From NCBI GenBank assembly GCA_024280995.1, contig JAMXLM010000045.1, positions 16,264-80,263 on the forward strand: a DNA stretch of 64,000 nt, read 5' to 3'. The notes beneath the pieces were generated by a model. That model searched no databases, had not been told where the DNA came from, and saw only the letters and a list, made by a program, of their open reading frames with translations. The translations under genes and the position numbers were made by a program. Each line of letters opens with the position of its first letter. Position 1 is the stretch's first letter. Below are positions 26,397 through 35,972 of this stretch, piece after piece. The stretch comes from Candidatus Dormiibacterota bacterium (lineage in GTDB: Bacteria > Chloroflexota > Dormibacteria > Dormibacterales > Dormibacteraceae).

Positions 26397-26996
26397 ACCG
26401 GGGCCACCGCGACCGAGAGCACCCGCGATCAGATCATCCACGCGGCGGCCGACTCCCTCCTCGAAAACGGCTACTCCGGGACCAGCGTCCGAGCCATCGC
26501 CTCCAAGGCCGGCGTGGCCATCGGCAACCTCCAGTACTGGTTCCCCACCAAGTCGGAGCTCCTGGTCGAGGCATGGCGCTACCTGACCGCCAAGTCGGTC
26601 GAGGAGCTGCGCCAGACCTTGAACCAGCTGACCGACCCGCTGGTCGTCCTGGAGATCGGCGTCGAGTCACTGTGGGATTCGCTCCGCCGGCTTGGCGACG
26701 TTCAGCTCGCCGCGTTCGACCTGCTGGTCCAGGCGCCGCGCACAGAACGCCTCCGCGCCTATCTCCCAGAGCTCTTCACCCGCTACCGCGAGGTCATCCA
26801 GGAGCAGCTCGACCGCCTCGAGGACGATGGGCGGATCCGGCTCACCGTGCCTCGGGACGTCCTCGTGCCGCTGGTCCTGAACACGGTGCTCGGCTTCGGT
26901 CTCTACTACGTGGTCACGCGGGACGACGAGTCCTGCGTCCGCGCGCTGTCGGCGTTCCGCCAGCTGGCCGGCAGCATGATCGAGCTCGCCCCATGA
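26394..26996 (+). CDS. TetR family transcriptional regulator
   Basis: A 200-residue repressor-type protein. The helix-turn-helix (about 10-55) includes AAADSLLENGYSGTSVRAIASKAGVAIGNLQYWFPTKSELL with the family's terminal YWFPTK. The C-terminal ligand domain is all-helical. ATG 26394 follows an upstream palindrome that may be its operator. It overlaps the next gene by 4 bp (ATGA) and heads the operon TetR, small prenyl-synthase-like protein, YjbQ-prenyl synthase. Confidence 0.88.
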   Translation: MTGATATESTRDQIIHAAADSLLENGYSGTSVRAIASKAGVAIGNLQYWFPTKSELLVEAWRYLTAKSVEELRQTLNQLTDPLVVLEIGVESLWDSLRRLGDVQLAAFDLLVQAPRTERLRAYLPELFTRYREVIQEQLDRLEDDGRIRLTVPRDVLVPLVLNTVLGFGLYYVVTRDDESCVRALSAFRQLAGSMIELAP

Positions 26997-27364
26997 GCGC
27001 GCAGCTCCAGGTCCTTGAGCCCGAGCTCGACCGCCTCGAGGGCCTCTGGGCCGACGGTCTTGCCGACACCTATCACGACTACCTCGACACGACCGCCAAG
27101 GCCAAGCTGGCGCTCGCGGCGGCGCTGATCGAGGTCGGGCTGAGGCTGCAAGGCCTTGGCGGGCGCGCCGCCCCGCCGGCGACGCTCCTGATGGGCGACC
27201 TCTGCCTCGCCCGCGGTTCGCGGCTGCTTGCCGACAACGCGTCCCTGGACGTGCAGGTGGCCTTTGCGCGGGCGATCGAGCTTCTCTCGTCGAAGGCGGC
27301 TTCTTCCGAGCCCGCACCGGCTGCTCGCCAGCTGCTCAGCGCCGCGCTCAGCGCAACCCGGTGA
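26993..27364 (+). CDS. Small helical protein, possible accessory subunit of a polyprenyl diphosphate synthase
   Basis: A 123-residue helical protein with no clear family. LLMGDLCLARGSRLLADNAS, followed by VQVAFARAIELLSS, resembles the helix pair GDYYFAKATRLIAQ, VAEALEAI of the synthase encoded next. It also resembles the component-1 subunit of heterodimeric heptaprenyl diphosphate synthases, but it has no Asp-rich motif. It overlaps both neighbours by 4 bp. A regulatory or chain-length subunit is inferred, not shown. Confidence 0.6.
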   Translation: MSAQLQVLEPELDRLEGLWADGLADTYHDYLDTTAKAKLALAAALIEVGLRLQGLGGRAAPPATLLMGDLCLARGSRLLADNASLDVQVAFARAIELLSSKAASSEPAPAARQLLSAALSATR

Positions 27365-28740
27365 GCGGCAACCGCCTCGAGTTCGCGACCACCTCGTCGA
27401 CCGAGTTCGTCGACATCACCTCGGCGATCCAGGAAGAGATCAGGCGCAGCGGGCTTCGCAACGGACGCGTCCACCTGCAGTCGCTGCACACCACGCTCGG
27501 CCTGGCGGTCAACGAGAACGAACCGCTGCTGCTGCAGGACTTCAAGGGGCTGCTCGAACGCATAGCGCCGGCCGGTGGGACCTACCAGCACGACGACTTC
27601 ACGCGGCGCCTCGACATCCCGCTGGATGAGCCGGTCAACGGCCACGCCCACTGCCGCCAGCTGCTGCTCAGCGCTTTCGCGACCCTGATGGTGGAGGACG
27701 GGCAGCTGGTCCTCGGGCGGTGGCAGTCGGTCTTCGCCGTCGAGCTCGACGGACCCCGCCATCGCCGCCTGGCGATGCAGCTCGAGGGCGAGTTCGCGAC
27801 CAGCCGCCGCGAGGGAACCGAGCCCCTTGTCGAGCTCGAGCTGGCGCGCCAGCTGGCGGTCGATCCGGAACCCATTGCCTCGCCCATGCGCCGCCTGGTC
27901 GAGGCGGGCGGCAAACGCCTGCGGCCAAGGCTCGTCCAGCTCACCTCTGCGATCGGGCCTCGAAACGATCCACTGCGTGCAGCGGAGCTGGCCGCCGCCG
28001 TGGAGCTGCTGCACAACGCGACGTTGATCCACGACGACTACGTCGACGAGAGCACTCATCGGCGCGGCAGGCCGACAGTCGCCGCAGCCGAAGGTCCGGA
28101 GCGCGCGATCGCCGTCGGTGACTACTACTTCGCCAAGGCCACGCGCCTCATCGCCCAGATCGGAAACGCGGGCGTGACCTCCGCCGTGGCCGAAGCCCTC
28201 GAGGCGATCTGTGCCTCGCAGATCGACGACGTCGCGTTGCGCGGGACGTATCCCGGCGACCGCGAGTCATACATGCGGGTCATCCGCGGCAAGACGGCAT
28301 CGCTGTTCTCAGCGGCATGTGCGTCGGGCGCTCTGCTGTCGGAGGCTAGCGGTGAGGTCGTCGGGGCGCTCCGACGCTATGGAGACCTCGTCGGCACCGC
28401 ATTCCAGATGGCCGACGACGTGATCGACTTCAGCCCGACGTCCGGCAAGACCGTCGGCCTCGACATCAAGCAGCGCGTGCTTTCGCTGCCGCTGATCTAC
28501 GCCGCCGAGGACCGAGTCGTCGGACCAGAGGTTCGCGCTCTGCTGGCGGGCTCGCTGGGTGACGCGGAAGTTGGGCGCGTCGCCGACCTGGTCATCTCGA
28601 CCGACGCGCTGCCGCGAGTGCGCGAGGAGGCGATGATGCTCGTCGAGGCCGCTGTGCGCGAGCTCGACGCCGTCGAGCTGGACGGCCTGCGACCGGCGCT
28701 GGTCGGCGTCGCCCGCTCGGCGGTCGACCGAAACTCGTAG
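27361..28740 (+). CDS. Fusion of YjbQ/UPF0047 domain and trans-polyprenyl diphosphate synthase
   Basis: A 459-residue two-domain protein in one uninterrupted frame. Residues 1-145 are a YjbQ (UPF0047) domain: HTTLGLAVNENE (43-54), YQHDDF, NGHAHCRQ (93-100), VEDGQLVLGRWQSVFAVELDGPR. Residues about 160-459 are a polyprenyl synthase: GGKRLRPR (183-190), first Asp-rich motif DDYVD (225-229), second DDVID (352-356). The second half makes long-chain isoprenyl diphosphates for quinones or carriers. YjbQ proteins have weak thiamine-phosphate synthase activity and no settled role. GTG start with a GTGA overlap. Confidence 0.88.
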   Translation: MSGNRLEFATTSSTEFVDITSAIQEEIRRSGLRNGRVHLQSLHTTLGLAVNENEPLLLQDFKGLLERIAPAGGTYQHDDFTRRLDIPLDEPVNGHAHCRQLLLSAFATLMVEDGQLVLGRWQSVFAVELDGPRHRRLAMQLEGEFATSRREGTEPLVELELARQLAVDPEPIASPMRRLVEAGGKRLRPRLVQLTSAIGPRNDPLRAAELAAAVELLHNATLIHDDYVDESTHRRGRPTVAAAEGPERAIAVGDYYFAKATRLIAQIGNAGVTSAVAEALEAICASQIDDVALRGTYPGDRESYMRVIRGKTASLFSAACASGALLSEASGEVVGALRRYGDLVGTAFQMADDVIDFSPTSGKTVGLDIKQRVLSLPLIYAAEDRVVGPEVRALLAGSLGDAEVGRVADLVISTDALPRVREEAMMLVEAAVRELDAVELDGLRPALVGVARSAVDRNS

Positions 28741-28746
28741 TCGCCC

Positions 28747-29535
28747 CTAGGTCGCCAGCTCGTACGTCACCGCGACCGTTACCGTCACCGTCTGGGTGCC
28801 CGGCGAGACCTGGAAGCCGCCACCGCCGCTGCCTTTGCCTCCGCACTGGTCGCACGCGAAGCCGCCCGTGGTCGAGATCACCTCGGACACGCCAATCAGG
28901 CCTCCCATGTGATGGCCGGACAGGCGGGCGTAGTCCTGTGCCTTCGTGTTGGCGTCGGCCATGGCCGCGGACCGCGCCGCCTTCAGCACGGAGCTCTGGT
29001 CCGCGATGTAGAGGTTCACACCGTTGATCTGAAGGTCGTTGCCGACCGCGTCAACCGCAGCCTCGGTGAGGCTCGTGATGTTGCCGACATGGTTGACCGT
29101 GACCTGGACCGATTCCGAGGCGCTGTACCCGTTGACGACCTGCGGGCAGCAGTTCGTCTGCGTCTGCAGATAGATGGAGGTGGTTGCGATGTCCTTGTCC
29201 TGGACGCCCTGTCCATGTAGCGCGCTCATCAGGTGCGTCATGTCGGTGCTCGTCGCCGAGACCGCGTCGCGCACGTTCGATCGGGTGGTCGTGACCCCGA
29301 ACATCAGCGCGGCTCTGTCTGGGATCGCGCTCCCGTTGCCGACGCCGACAACGGTGATGGTGTTGCCGTTCGTCGACGCGGCAAGCGTCAGCGTCTGCAC
29401 GGGGGGAGCGCTGAGCTCGGCCGCATGCGGACGAGAGACGACGAGTGCGGTCACGGACGCGGCGAGCGCCGCGATAAGGACCCCGCAGACGATCAGCAAC
29501 CGAGTCTGGGCCGACATTTGCGACATTTGCGACAT
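28747..29535 (-). CDS. SIMPL (DUF541) domain exported protein
   Basis: A 262-residue protein with one N-terminal hydrophobic helix (about 12-33) and a SIMPL/DUF541 domain (VVGVGNGSAIPDRAALMFGVTT, later VNHVGNITSLTEAAVDAVG, ARSAAMADANTKAQDYARLSG). Cys pairs occur at TNCCPQ and FACDQCGGKG. The family is periplasmic or extracellular with no firm function. The start has three in-frame ATGs nine bases apart (MSQMSQMS), so the exact one is unsure. It is convergent with the prenyl synthase gene. Confidence 0.82.
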   Translation of the reverse strand: MSQMSQMSAQTRLLIVCGVLIAALAASVTALVVSRPHAAELSAPPVQTLTLAASTNGNTITVVGVGNGSAIPDRAALMFGVTTTRSNVRDAVSATSTDMTHLMSALHGQGVQDKDIATTSIYLQTQTNCCPQVVNGYSASESVQVTVNHVGNITSLTEAAVDAVGNDLQINGVNLYIADQSSVLKAARSAAMADANTKAQDYARLSGHHMGGLIGVSEVISTTGGFACDQCGGKGSGGGGFQVSPGTQTVTVTVAVTYELAT

Positions 29536-29558
29536 AGAACGTCAGCCGCCGCGGACGG

Positions 29559-30209
29559 TTACTGCGCGCCTGAGAGCAGTCCCACCGTACCCATCGCAAG
29601 CGGCTGGAAGCGGACGTCCTTCCAGCCCGCCCGGGCAGCCATCTCCTGCAGCTCAGCGGGTGTCCGGTATGAGTCGACGGTGTCGCTCAGGTAGCGATAG
29701 GCGTTGCGGTCGCCGGAGATCGCGCCGCCCACGAGCGGCAGGAGACTTCTGAGATAAAGCCGGTAGGCGCCGCCGACCAGTCCTTTTGGCGGGCGCACGA
29801 ACTCGAGCACCACCCCGCGCCGCGCCACGCGCGTCATCTCGCTCAGACCCGTGATCGGGTCGGCCAGGTTGCGCAGCCCGAAGGCGATCGTCGCGGCGTC
29901 GAAGCTCGCATCGTCGAACGGCAGCTTGAGGGCGTCTCCCTCGATGAACTCGATCCCGGCGTGATCGCGCCGCGCCACGTCGAGCATCTGCGGGCTGAAG
30001 TCGAGGCCGACCACACGACCACCGCGCGCGATGCGTGCCAGCTCCGCCGTGAGCTTGCCCGAGCCGCAGGCCACATCCAGCGCCGAGCCTCCGGCTTGTA
30101 GGCCCGTCTCGCGAGCGGCCCGGCGCCGCCAGCCTCCGTCGGTGCCCGCCGACAGGATGGTGTTGACCAGGTCGTAGCGCCGGGCGATGCGGTCGAACAT
30201 CGACCGCAC
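29559..30209 (-). CDS. menG: Demethylmenaquinone/2-polyprenyl quinone methyltransferase (MenG/UbiE)
   Basis: A 216-residue SAM methyltransferase that methylates the quinone ring after prenylation. It shows MFDRIARRYDLVN, motif I LDVACGSGKL, GLDFSPQML, the UbiE segment AFGLRNLADP, and the C-terminal YRTPAELQEMAARAGW. The listed GTG 30209 starts at VRSMFD. Homologues usually carry about ten more residues, which would fit a CTG at 30239 (LTASERDPAAVRS). Nearness to the polyprenyl synthase suggests menaquinone synthesis, although no other men genes are seen. Confidence 0.9.
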   Translation of the reverse strand: MRSMFDRIARRYDLVNTILSAGTDGGWRRRAARETGLQAGGSALDVACGSGKLTAELARIARGGRVVGLDFSPQMLDVARRDHAGIEFIEGDALKLPFDDASFDAATIAFGLRNLADPITGLSEMTRVARRGVVLEFVRPPKGLVGGAYRLYLRSLLPLVGGAISGDRNAYRYLSDTVDSYRTPAELQEMAARAGWKDVRFQPLAMGTVGLLSGAQ

Positions 30210-30300
30210 CGCTGCGGGATCTCGTTCGGACGCGGTCAGAGTGCGGCACCGCTGCGGTCCGGACCCGGTTGTACGGCCCGGACAGTCGGTGGCGCCGGAC

Positions 30301-31473
<1,173 letters not shown>

Positions 31474-32265
31474 CTACTTCTTGGCGCGGGCCGCGAGGAA
31501 CTTCTCCACGCCCGCAGCGAACTCACCGTTCGCGGCCTGAGCCTCCTGCAGGTACGACTCGAACTCGACCGCCTCTTCGTAGCTCGACTCGAGCCCGCGG
31601 TTGACGGCCTTCTTGATCCCGGCCAGCGCGTGGCGAGGCTGGGAGGCGATGCGGCCCGCGAGTTCGCGCACCTCGTCCTCGAGTCGCTCCGCCGGGACGA
31701 TTCGGTTGATGAGGCCGAGGCGGTGCGCGTCTGCGGCCAAAAGTGGTTGACCCGTGAAGAGCATCTCGAAAGCCACGCCGAGGCCGGCCAGACGCGGAAG
31801 CAGATAGCTCGCGCCGCCTTCCATCACCAGGCCGATGTTGATGAACGCCTCGGTGAGGTAAGCCTCGGGCGTGCCGATTCGGATGTCGCAAGCCAACGCG
31901 AAGCTCGCACCGATTCCTAGCGCGGGGCCGTTGAGCGCCGCGATCACCGGCTTTGGCATGTTGCGGATGCGCAGGAACATCGCACCGTACTCATCCCGCA
32001 GGACGCGGCCGAGGTCTTCGGGCGTGCGCGTGCCCATGCCGCTGTCCATCTCGCTGATGTCGCCGCCCGCCGAGAACGCCCGTCCGGTGCCGGTGATGAC
32101 GACCACCCTGACGGCGTCGTCGCGCTCGGCCTGCTTCAGCGCATCGCTCAGCTGCTGCCGCATCACGGAGCCGATCGCGTTCAGCTTGTCCGGCCGGTTG
32201 AGCTGGATCAGTGCGATGCCCCCGTGGGAGTGGACGCTGACGTGCTGCTCGACAGTGGTCGCCAT
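31474..32265 (-). CDS. Crotonase-family protein, PaaG-like isomerase type
   Basis: A 263-residue crotonase. The oxyanion segments are SAGGDISEM and GPALGIGASFALACD. The first hydratase Glu is missing (GIGAS in place of GGGxE), and the second site reads INIGLVMEGGASYLLPRL, the pattern of PaaG-type isomerases rather than hydratases. In the phenylacetate pathway PaaG isomerises the ring epoxide to oxepin-CoA; here the substrate is not known. ATG 32265 gives the family N-terminus and lies 4 bp after the preceding crotonase stop. Confidence 0.87.
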   Translation of the reverse strand: MATTVEQHVSVHSHGGIALIQLNRPDKLNAIGSVMRQQLSDALKQAERDDAVRVVVITGTGRAFSAGGDISEMDSGMGTRTPEDLGRVLRDEYGAMFLRIRNMPKPVIAALNGPALGIGASFALACDIRIGTPEAYLTEAFINIGLVMEGGASYLLPRLAGLGVAFEMLFTGQPLLAADAHRLGLINRIVPAERLEDEVRELAGRIASQPRHALAGIKKAVNRGLESSYEEAVEFESYLQEAQAANGEFAAGVEKFLAARAKK

Positions 32266-32269
32266 CTCT

Positions 32270-33043
32270 CTACCTACCTTTGAAATTGCCCTTCCGCTTC
32301 TCGAGGAACGCGTGCATTCCTTCCTTCTGGTCCTCGGTCGCAAATAGAAAGTAGAAGCTCTTGCGCTCGGCCGCGAGGCCCTCTGTCAGCGGCGTCTCGA
32401 ACGACTTCAGCACCGCTTCCTTCGCCATTCGCACGGCGAGTGGCGGCTTGGCGGCGACCTGGCGCGCGAGTCGCCTGGCGACCTCGACCGTCATCTCCGA
32501 CGGCACCACTTTGTTGACCAGGCCGACCTCGTATGCGCGCTGCGCGGTGATCGGCGCGCCAGTGAGCATCGCCTCCATGGCCACGTACTTGCCGGCGGTC
32601 CGCGGCCATCGCTGCGTGCCGCCGGCGCCGGGGATGATCCCCAGGTTGATCTCCGGCTGGCCAAACCGCGCGGAGTCTCCGGCGATGACCATGTCGCACA
32701 TCAGCACGACCTCGCATCCGCCGCCGAGCGCGTAGCCGTTGACCGCCGCGATCAGCGGCTTCCTGAAGCCCGCCAGCGGAGCCCAGCGGCCGGTCTGATC
32801 GCGCAGCAGCTGGTCGACCGGGCCCTGGTCGGCCATGTCGCCGATGTCGGCCCCGGCGGCGAAGACCTTCGGGCCGCCGGTGAGCACGACCGCGACGACG
32901 CTGTCGTCGGTCTCGATCCGGGACAGCTCACTGGTCAGCTCGCCGATCAAGGCGGGGCTGAGCGCGTTCAGGACCTTGGGCCGGTTGAGCGTGATCGTGG
33001 CGATCGGGGATTCGATCTCGACGAGGATGTGCTCGTATGCCAT
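32270..33043 (-). CDS. Enoyl-CoA hydratase
   Basis: A 257-residue crotonase with both catalytic Glu residues (GGGCEVVLMCD and PEINLGIIPGAGGTQRW), so a functional 2-enoyl-CoA hydratase is expected (FadB/PaaF-like). ATG 33043 (MAYEHILVEIE) is preferred to the start four codons upstream. It is the first gene of the crotonase-crotonase-thiolase operon. The gap to the divergent moaA start is only 19 bp, so promoters must lie partly within the opposing genes or transcripts are nearly leaderless. Confidence 0.92.
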   Translation of the reverse strand: MAYEHILVEIESPIATITLNRPKVLNALSPALIGELTSELSRIETDDSVVAVVLTGGPKVFAAGADIGDMADQGPVDQLLRDQTGRWAPLAGFRKPLIAAVNGYALGGGCEVVLMCDMVIAGDSARFGQPEINLGIIPGAGGTQRWPRTAGKYVAMEAMLTGAPITAQRAYEVGLVNKVVPSEMTVEVARRLARQVAAKPPLAVRMAKEAVLKSFETPLTEGLAAERKSFYFLFATEDQKEGMHAFLEKRKGNFKGR

Positions 33044-33062
33044 CCGACCTATCATCGGTCAA

Positions 33063-34067
33063 ATGCAGCGTCGAGCCCGAAGCCTCTGGGACTCCTATGG
33101 GCGGGTCGCCGACGACCTGCGGATCTCGGTCACGGACAGGTGCAACTTCCGCTGCATCTACTGCATGCCGGCCGAGGGCCTCAAGTGGCTGAAGCGCGAG
33201 GACATCCTCCGGTACGAGGAGATCGTCCGCCTCGCGCGGATCTTCGTCGAGCGGTACGGCGTGCGGACGATCCGGATCACGGGCGGCGAGCCGCTGGTGC
33301 GGGTGAAGCTCGAGGAGCTGATCGGGATGATCAACGCGATCGACCCGACCCTCGACATCACGATGACGACCAACGGGGTGCTCCTGCGGCAGAAGGCGCA
33401 GGCGCTGAAGGACGCGGGTCTCAATCGCATCAACATCTCGCTGGACACGCTTCACGACGACCGCTTCAAGGAGATGGCGCGCAGCGATCAGTTCACCCGC
33501 GTGATGGACGGCATCACCGCCGCGCGTGAGGCCGGGCTGTGGCCGATCAAGCTGAACATGGTGGTGGTGCAGGGCCACAACGACGACGAGGTCGTCGACT
33601 TCGCCCGGCTCGCCCACTCCGAGGGCTACGAGGTGCGGTTCATCGAGTTCATGCCGCTGGACGGGGACAACATCTGGACCAACGAGCAGGTGGTTCCGAG
33701 CCGGCGGATCATGGAGCAGATCGAGGACCAGTTTCCGCTGGTGCCGTTCAACGACACCCGGCCCGGACCGGCGACCCGCTACACGTTCGCCGACGGCGCT
33801 GCGGGCGGGATCGGGTTCATCTCCTCGGTGAGCCAGGCGTTCTGCACGTCGTGCAACCGAGTGCGGCTGACGGCGGAGGGCGGTCTGCGGACGTGCCTGT
33901 TCTCGCTGCAGGAGACGCCGCTGCGCGAGCTGATGCGCTCGGGCGTGTCCGACGACCACCTCGGGTCGGTGATCGAGGGGGCGATCTGGCGGAAGGAAGA
34001 GGGGCACCTGATCAACAAGCCGGGATTCATCAAGCCGGCCAAGTCGATGTCCCAGATCGGGGGCTGA
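33063..34067 (+). CDS. moaA: GTP 3',8-cyclase MoaA
   Basis: A 334-residue radical SAM enzyme for the first step of molybdopterin synthesis. The N-terminal cluster is C27-x3-C31-x2-C34 (CNFRCIYC). The C-terminal cluster is C261, C264, C278 (FCTSCNRVRLT...RTC). The protein ends in the Gly-Gly tail essential in MoaA. ATG 33063 is chosen because homology begins there; the frame upstream is antisense to the hydratase. It supports the molybdenum hydroxylase together with moeA. Confidence 0.95.
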   Translation: MQRRARSLWDSYGRVADDLRISVTDRCNFRCIYCMPAEGLKWLKREDILRYEEIVRLARIFVERYGVRTIRITGGEPLVRVKLEELIGMINAIDPTLDITMTTNGVLLRQKAQALKDAGLNRINISLDTLHDDRFKEMARSDQFTRVMDGITAAREAGLWPIKLNMVVVQGHNDDEVVDFARLAHSEGYEVRFIEFMPLDGDNIWTNEQVVPSRRIMEQIEDQFPLVPFNDTRPGPATRYTFADGAAGGIGFISSVSQAFCTSCNRVRLTAEGGLRTCLFSLQETPLRELMRSGVSDDHLGSVIEGAIWRKEEGHLINKPGFIKPAKSMSQIGG

Positions 34068-34071
34068 TTTT

Positions 34072-34329
34072 CTAGCCGGCGGTCTCTAGCGCAATCTTTC
34101 GAGCCATCGAGCTCGCCCAGCCGCCGTCACGCAGCGGATGGACCTTGAGCCAGACCCTGTCGGCCGATTCGCTCAGTTCGAGAGTTCCGCTTCGACCCGG
34201 ACGGTACAGGTGCCAGTGCCTGCCGCCGGATGAGCCGGCCAGTCGACGCTCACTCCGCGCCACCAGCCCGCGGCGCTTGCACTCGGCTAGAAGCTCGCTC
34301 GCGGTCAGGTCGACGTCGAGCTCGAGCAC
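34072..34329 (-). CDS. Hypothetical protein
   Basis: An 85-residue soluble protein from a GTG start. The N-terminal half looks like a small helical DNA-binding or winged element (TASELLAECKRRGLVARSERR), followed by beta-rich HWHLYRPGRSGTLELSE. I know no family for it. It directly follows the membrane protein gene (stop and start 1 bp apart), so the two are co-transcribed. Confidence 0.55.
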   Translation of the reverse strand: MLELDVDLTASELLAECKRRGLVARSERRLAGSSGGRHWHLYRPGRSGTLELSESADRVWLKVHPLRDGGWASSMARKIALETAG

Positions 34330-34330
34330 G

Positions 34331-34933
34331 TTACCGCTGGATCAGCAGGATCGCGAAGGCGATGACCAGGGCCCCAGTTATCCCTATAGCCACCGTCACG
34401 TTCTGGTGACGGCCGATCCAGGTGGTTGCTCGAGGGAAGGCGGCCGCGAACGCGGCTCTCGTCATGGGTTCGGGCTGCTCCAGGGGCCTCCCCGTGACCT
34501 GCACGATTCGATCGATGGCGTCTCCGCTCCATGCGTTGGGATTCAGCATGAGCAAGGTGCGACCGTCGGGCCGGAGGAAGTAGATGACGCGCTGTGCACT
34601 GCCGCCCTTCGCAGTCGGCAGGATTCTAACGTCGACCAGTCGGCCAACCTGGTCCGGCGTCCAAACGTGTTCGCGGCCGAACGCATTCCGGACGCCAAAG
34701 CGATCGACGCCGATCAGCAGCCGGCCGTTCCTCGTCCAAAGCCACAGATAAGCGTCGCCGAGAGCGCCCAGCAGGAGCAAGGTCGCGCCGAACACGAGTG
34801 GGCGGGTCGCGGCAGGGCTTGACCCGCGTGCCGCAAAGCCCGCCCATGTGACGATTGCTCCGAGGACCGCCAGGCCGGCAAAAACCCACCTGATGGGCCG
34901 CACCCTCGTGGTATTCGGTTCGATCGCGTCCAA
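34331..34933 (-). CDS. Membrane protein with PH-like soluble domain, unknown
   Basis: A 200-residue protein with two N-terminal helices (about 14-34 and 44-66), a soluble beta-rich domain (GRLLIGVDRFGVRNAFGREHVWTPDQVGRLVDV...), and a C-terminal helix (about 178-198). The topology resembles bacterial PH-domain membrane proteins. The TTG start lies just after the stop of the frameshifted AbiEi/DUF559 gene. Function unknown. Confidence 0.62.
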   Translation of the reverse strand: MDAIEPNTTRVRPIRWVFAGLAVLGAIVTWAGFAARGSSPAATRPLVFGATLLLLGALGDAYLWLWTRNGRLLIGVDRFGVRNAFGREHVWTPDQVGRLVDVRILPTAKGGSAQRVIYFLRPDGRTLLMLNPNAWSGDAIDRIVQVTGRPLEQPEPMTRAAFAAAFPRATTWIGRHQNVTVAIGITGALVIAFAILLIQR

Positions 34934-34934
34934 A

Positions 34935-35823
34935 TCACGACATGGTAGTCACGGGGTCGCCGGCCAGCATCGTTTTCACGTGTTGCACGAGAGTGGCAGG
35001 GTCTTGGAGAACGTCCGTCGCCGTGAAACGCAGGAGGCGTACGCCGGCACCTAGGAGGTTGTTCTGCCGGTGATTGTCCTCAACCATCGAGTTCCGGTGC
35101 GTGCCTCCGTCGTACTCGATGCCGAGCCTCGCCCGTTCGAAGTAGAGATCAGGTCGCCCGACAAATCGGCCGTCGGCGTCATAGATCGGGGCCTGTGCTC
35201 GGGGTGCCGGTAGACCCCCGAGCCTGAGGAGCATCCGGAGACGCGTTTCCATGGGTGACTCAGCCGCGGGTTCGGCGAACTCGATGACGCGTCGGAGGCG
35301 GCGTATGCCCCGCCAGCGACTGTGAGTCGCCGCCCAAGACATCAGTTTCTCGACACTTGTTCGCCTCGAGTGCAGTGCCGCATCTGCAATGACCACCGCC
35401 TCGGTGAGGCTGATCCGGGCCGCGATGTCCGCGATCGTCCGGACGATCGACGTCGCTCGCAAGCGTCGTACGCACTGAACATCGCCGTCGGGCAGAAGGG
35501 CTCGGTGGACGCAGATGCCTCTGGGGCGATAAACGCCGATATGCGGAGGGACGGTGACCTCGATCGGGTCACAGGGACGGACGTCGATTCCATGCAACCA
35601 GGCCGCGGTCAAGCCGGAAAACGCCGCGGTCGCCGGAAATCTGCCGGACAGCCTCCAGCGTCGAGTGCGTCGTTTCGGCCCCGGCCCCGACATAGATGCC
35701 CCGTGCGAGACGCGTCCAGCTGGCCCCTTCAAGATGCCATCGTTGCAGCCCTGCCTCGCGCGCTTCGGCAAGTGTGAAAGGACGTTGCATGAGAGAGGCA
35801 GCGGTCCGCGGTTTTCGTGGCAT
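34935..35823 (-). pseudogene. AbiEi-type/DUF559 protein, frameshifted
   Basis: Two frames together make one typical protein. The 5' part, starting at MPRKPRTAAS (35823) or MQRPFTLAE (35790), has the AbiEi-like winged-helix start (GLQRWHLEGASWTRLARGIYVG...). The 3' part, in the next frame, continues SGLTAAWLHGIDVRPCDPIEVTVP and ends in a Vsr/DUF559 nuclease-like domain (ESPMETRLRMLLRLGG, GIEYDGGTHRN, LRFTATDVL). The frames join at about 35605-35620 near GCGGCGTTTTCCGG, where one extra base explains the break. This is either a pseudogene or an assembly error. Confidence 0.75.
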
Positions 35824-35972
35824 GCCGGCGAGGATGGCTGGCCAACGCGCGAGAAACAATCCAGCCTGTTAACCGCGACGATTGGTCGAGATTGCGGGAC
35901 TAAAGGAACAGCTCAAACCCGCCAAGTCAACCATCTGATGAGTGTCCTCGAGCGAGCCCTAAGCTAGACCCC

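Noticed and set aside
29506..29535. Triple ATG repeat (MSQMSQMS) as a functional repeat in the SIMPL gene
   Set aside because: Three 9-base copies at a start codon are more simply a start ambiguity than a regulatory repeat.
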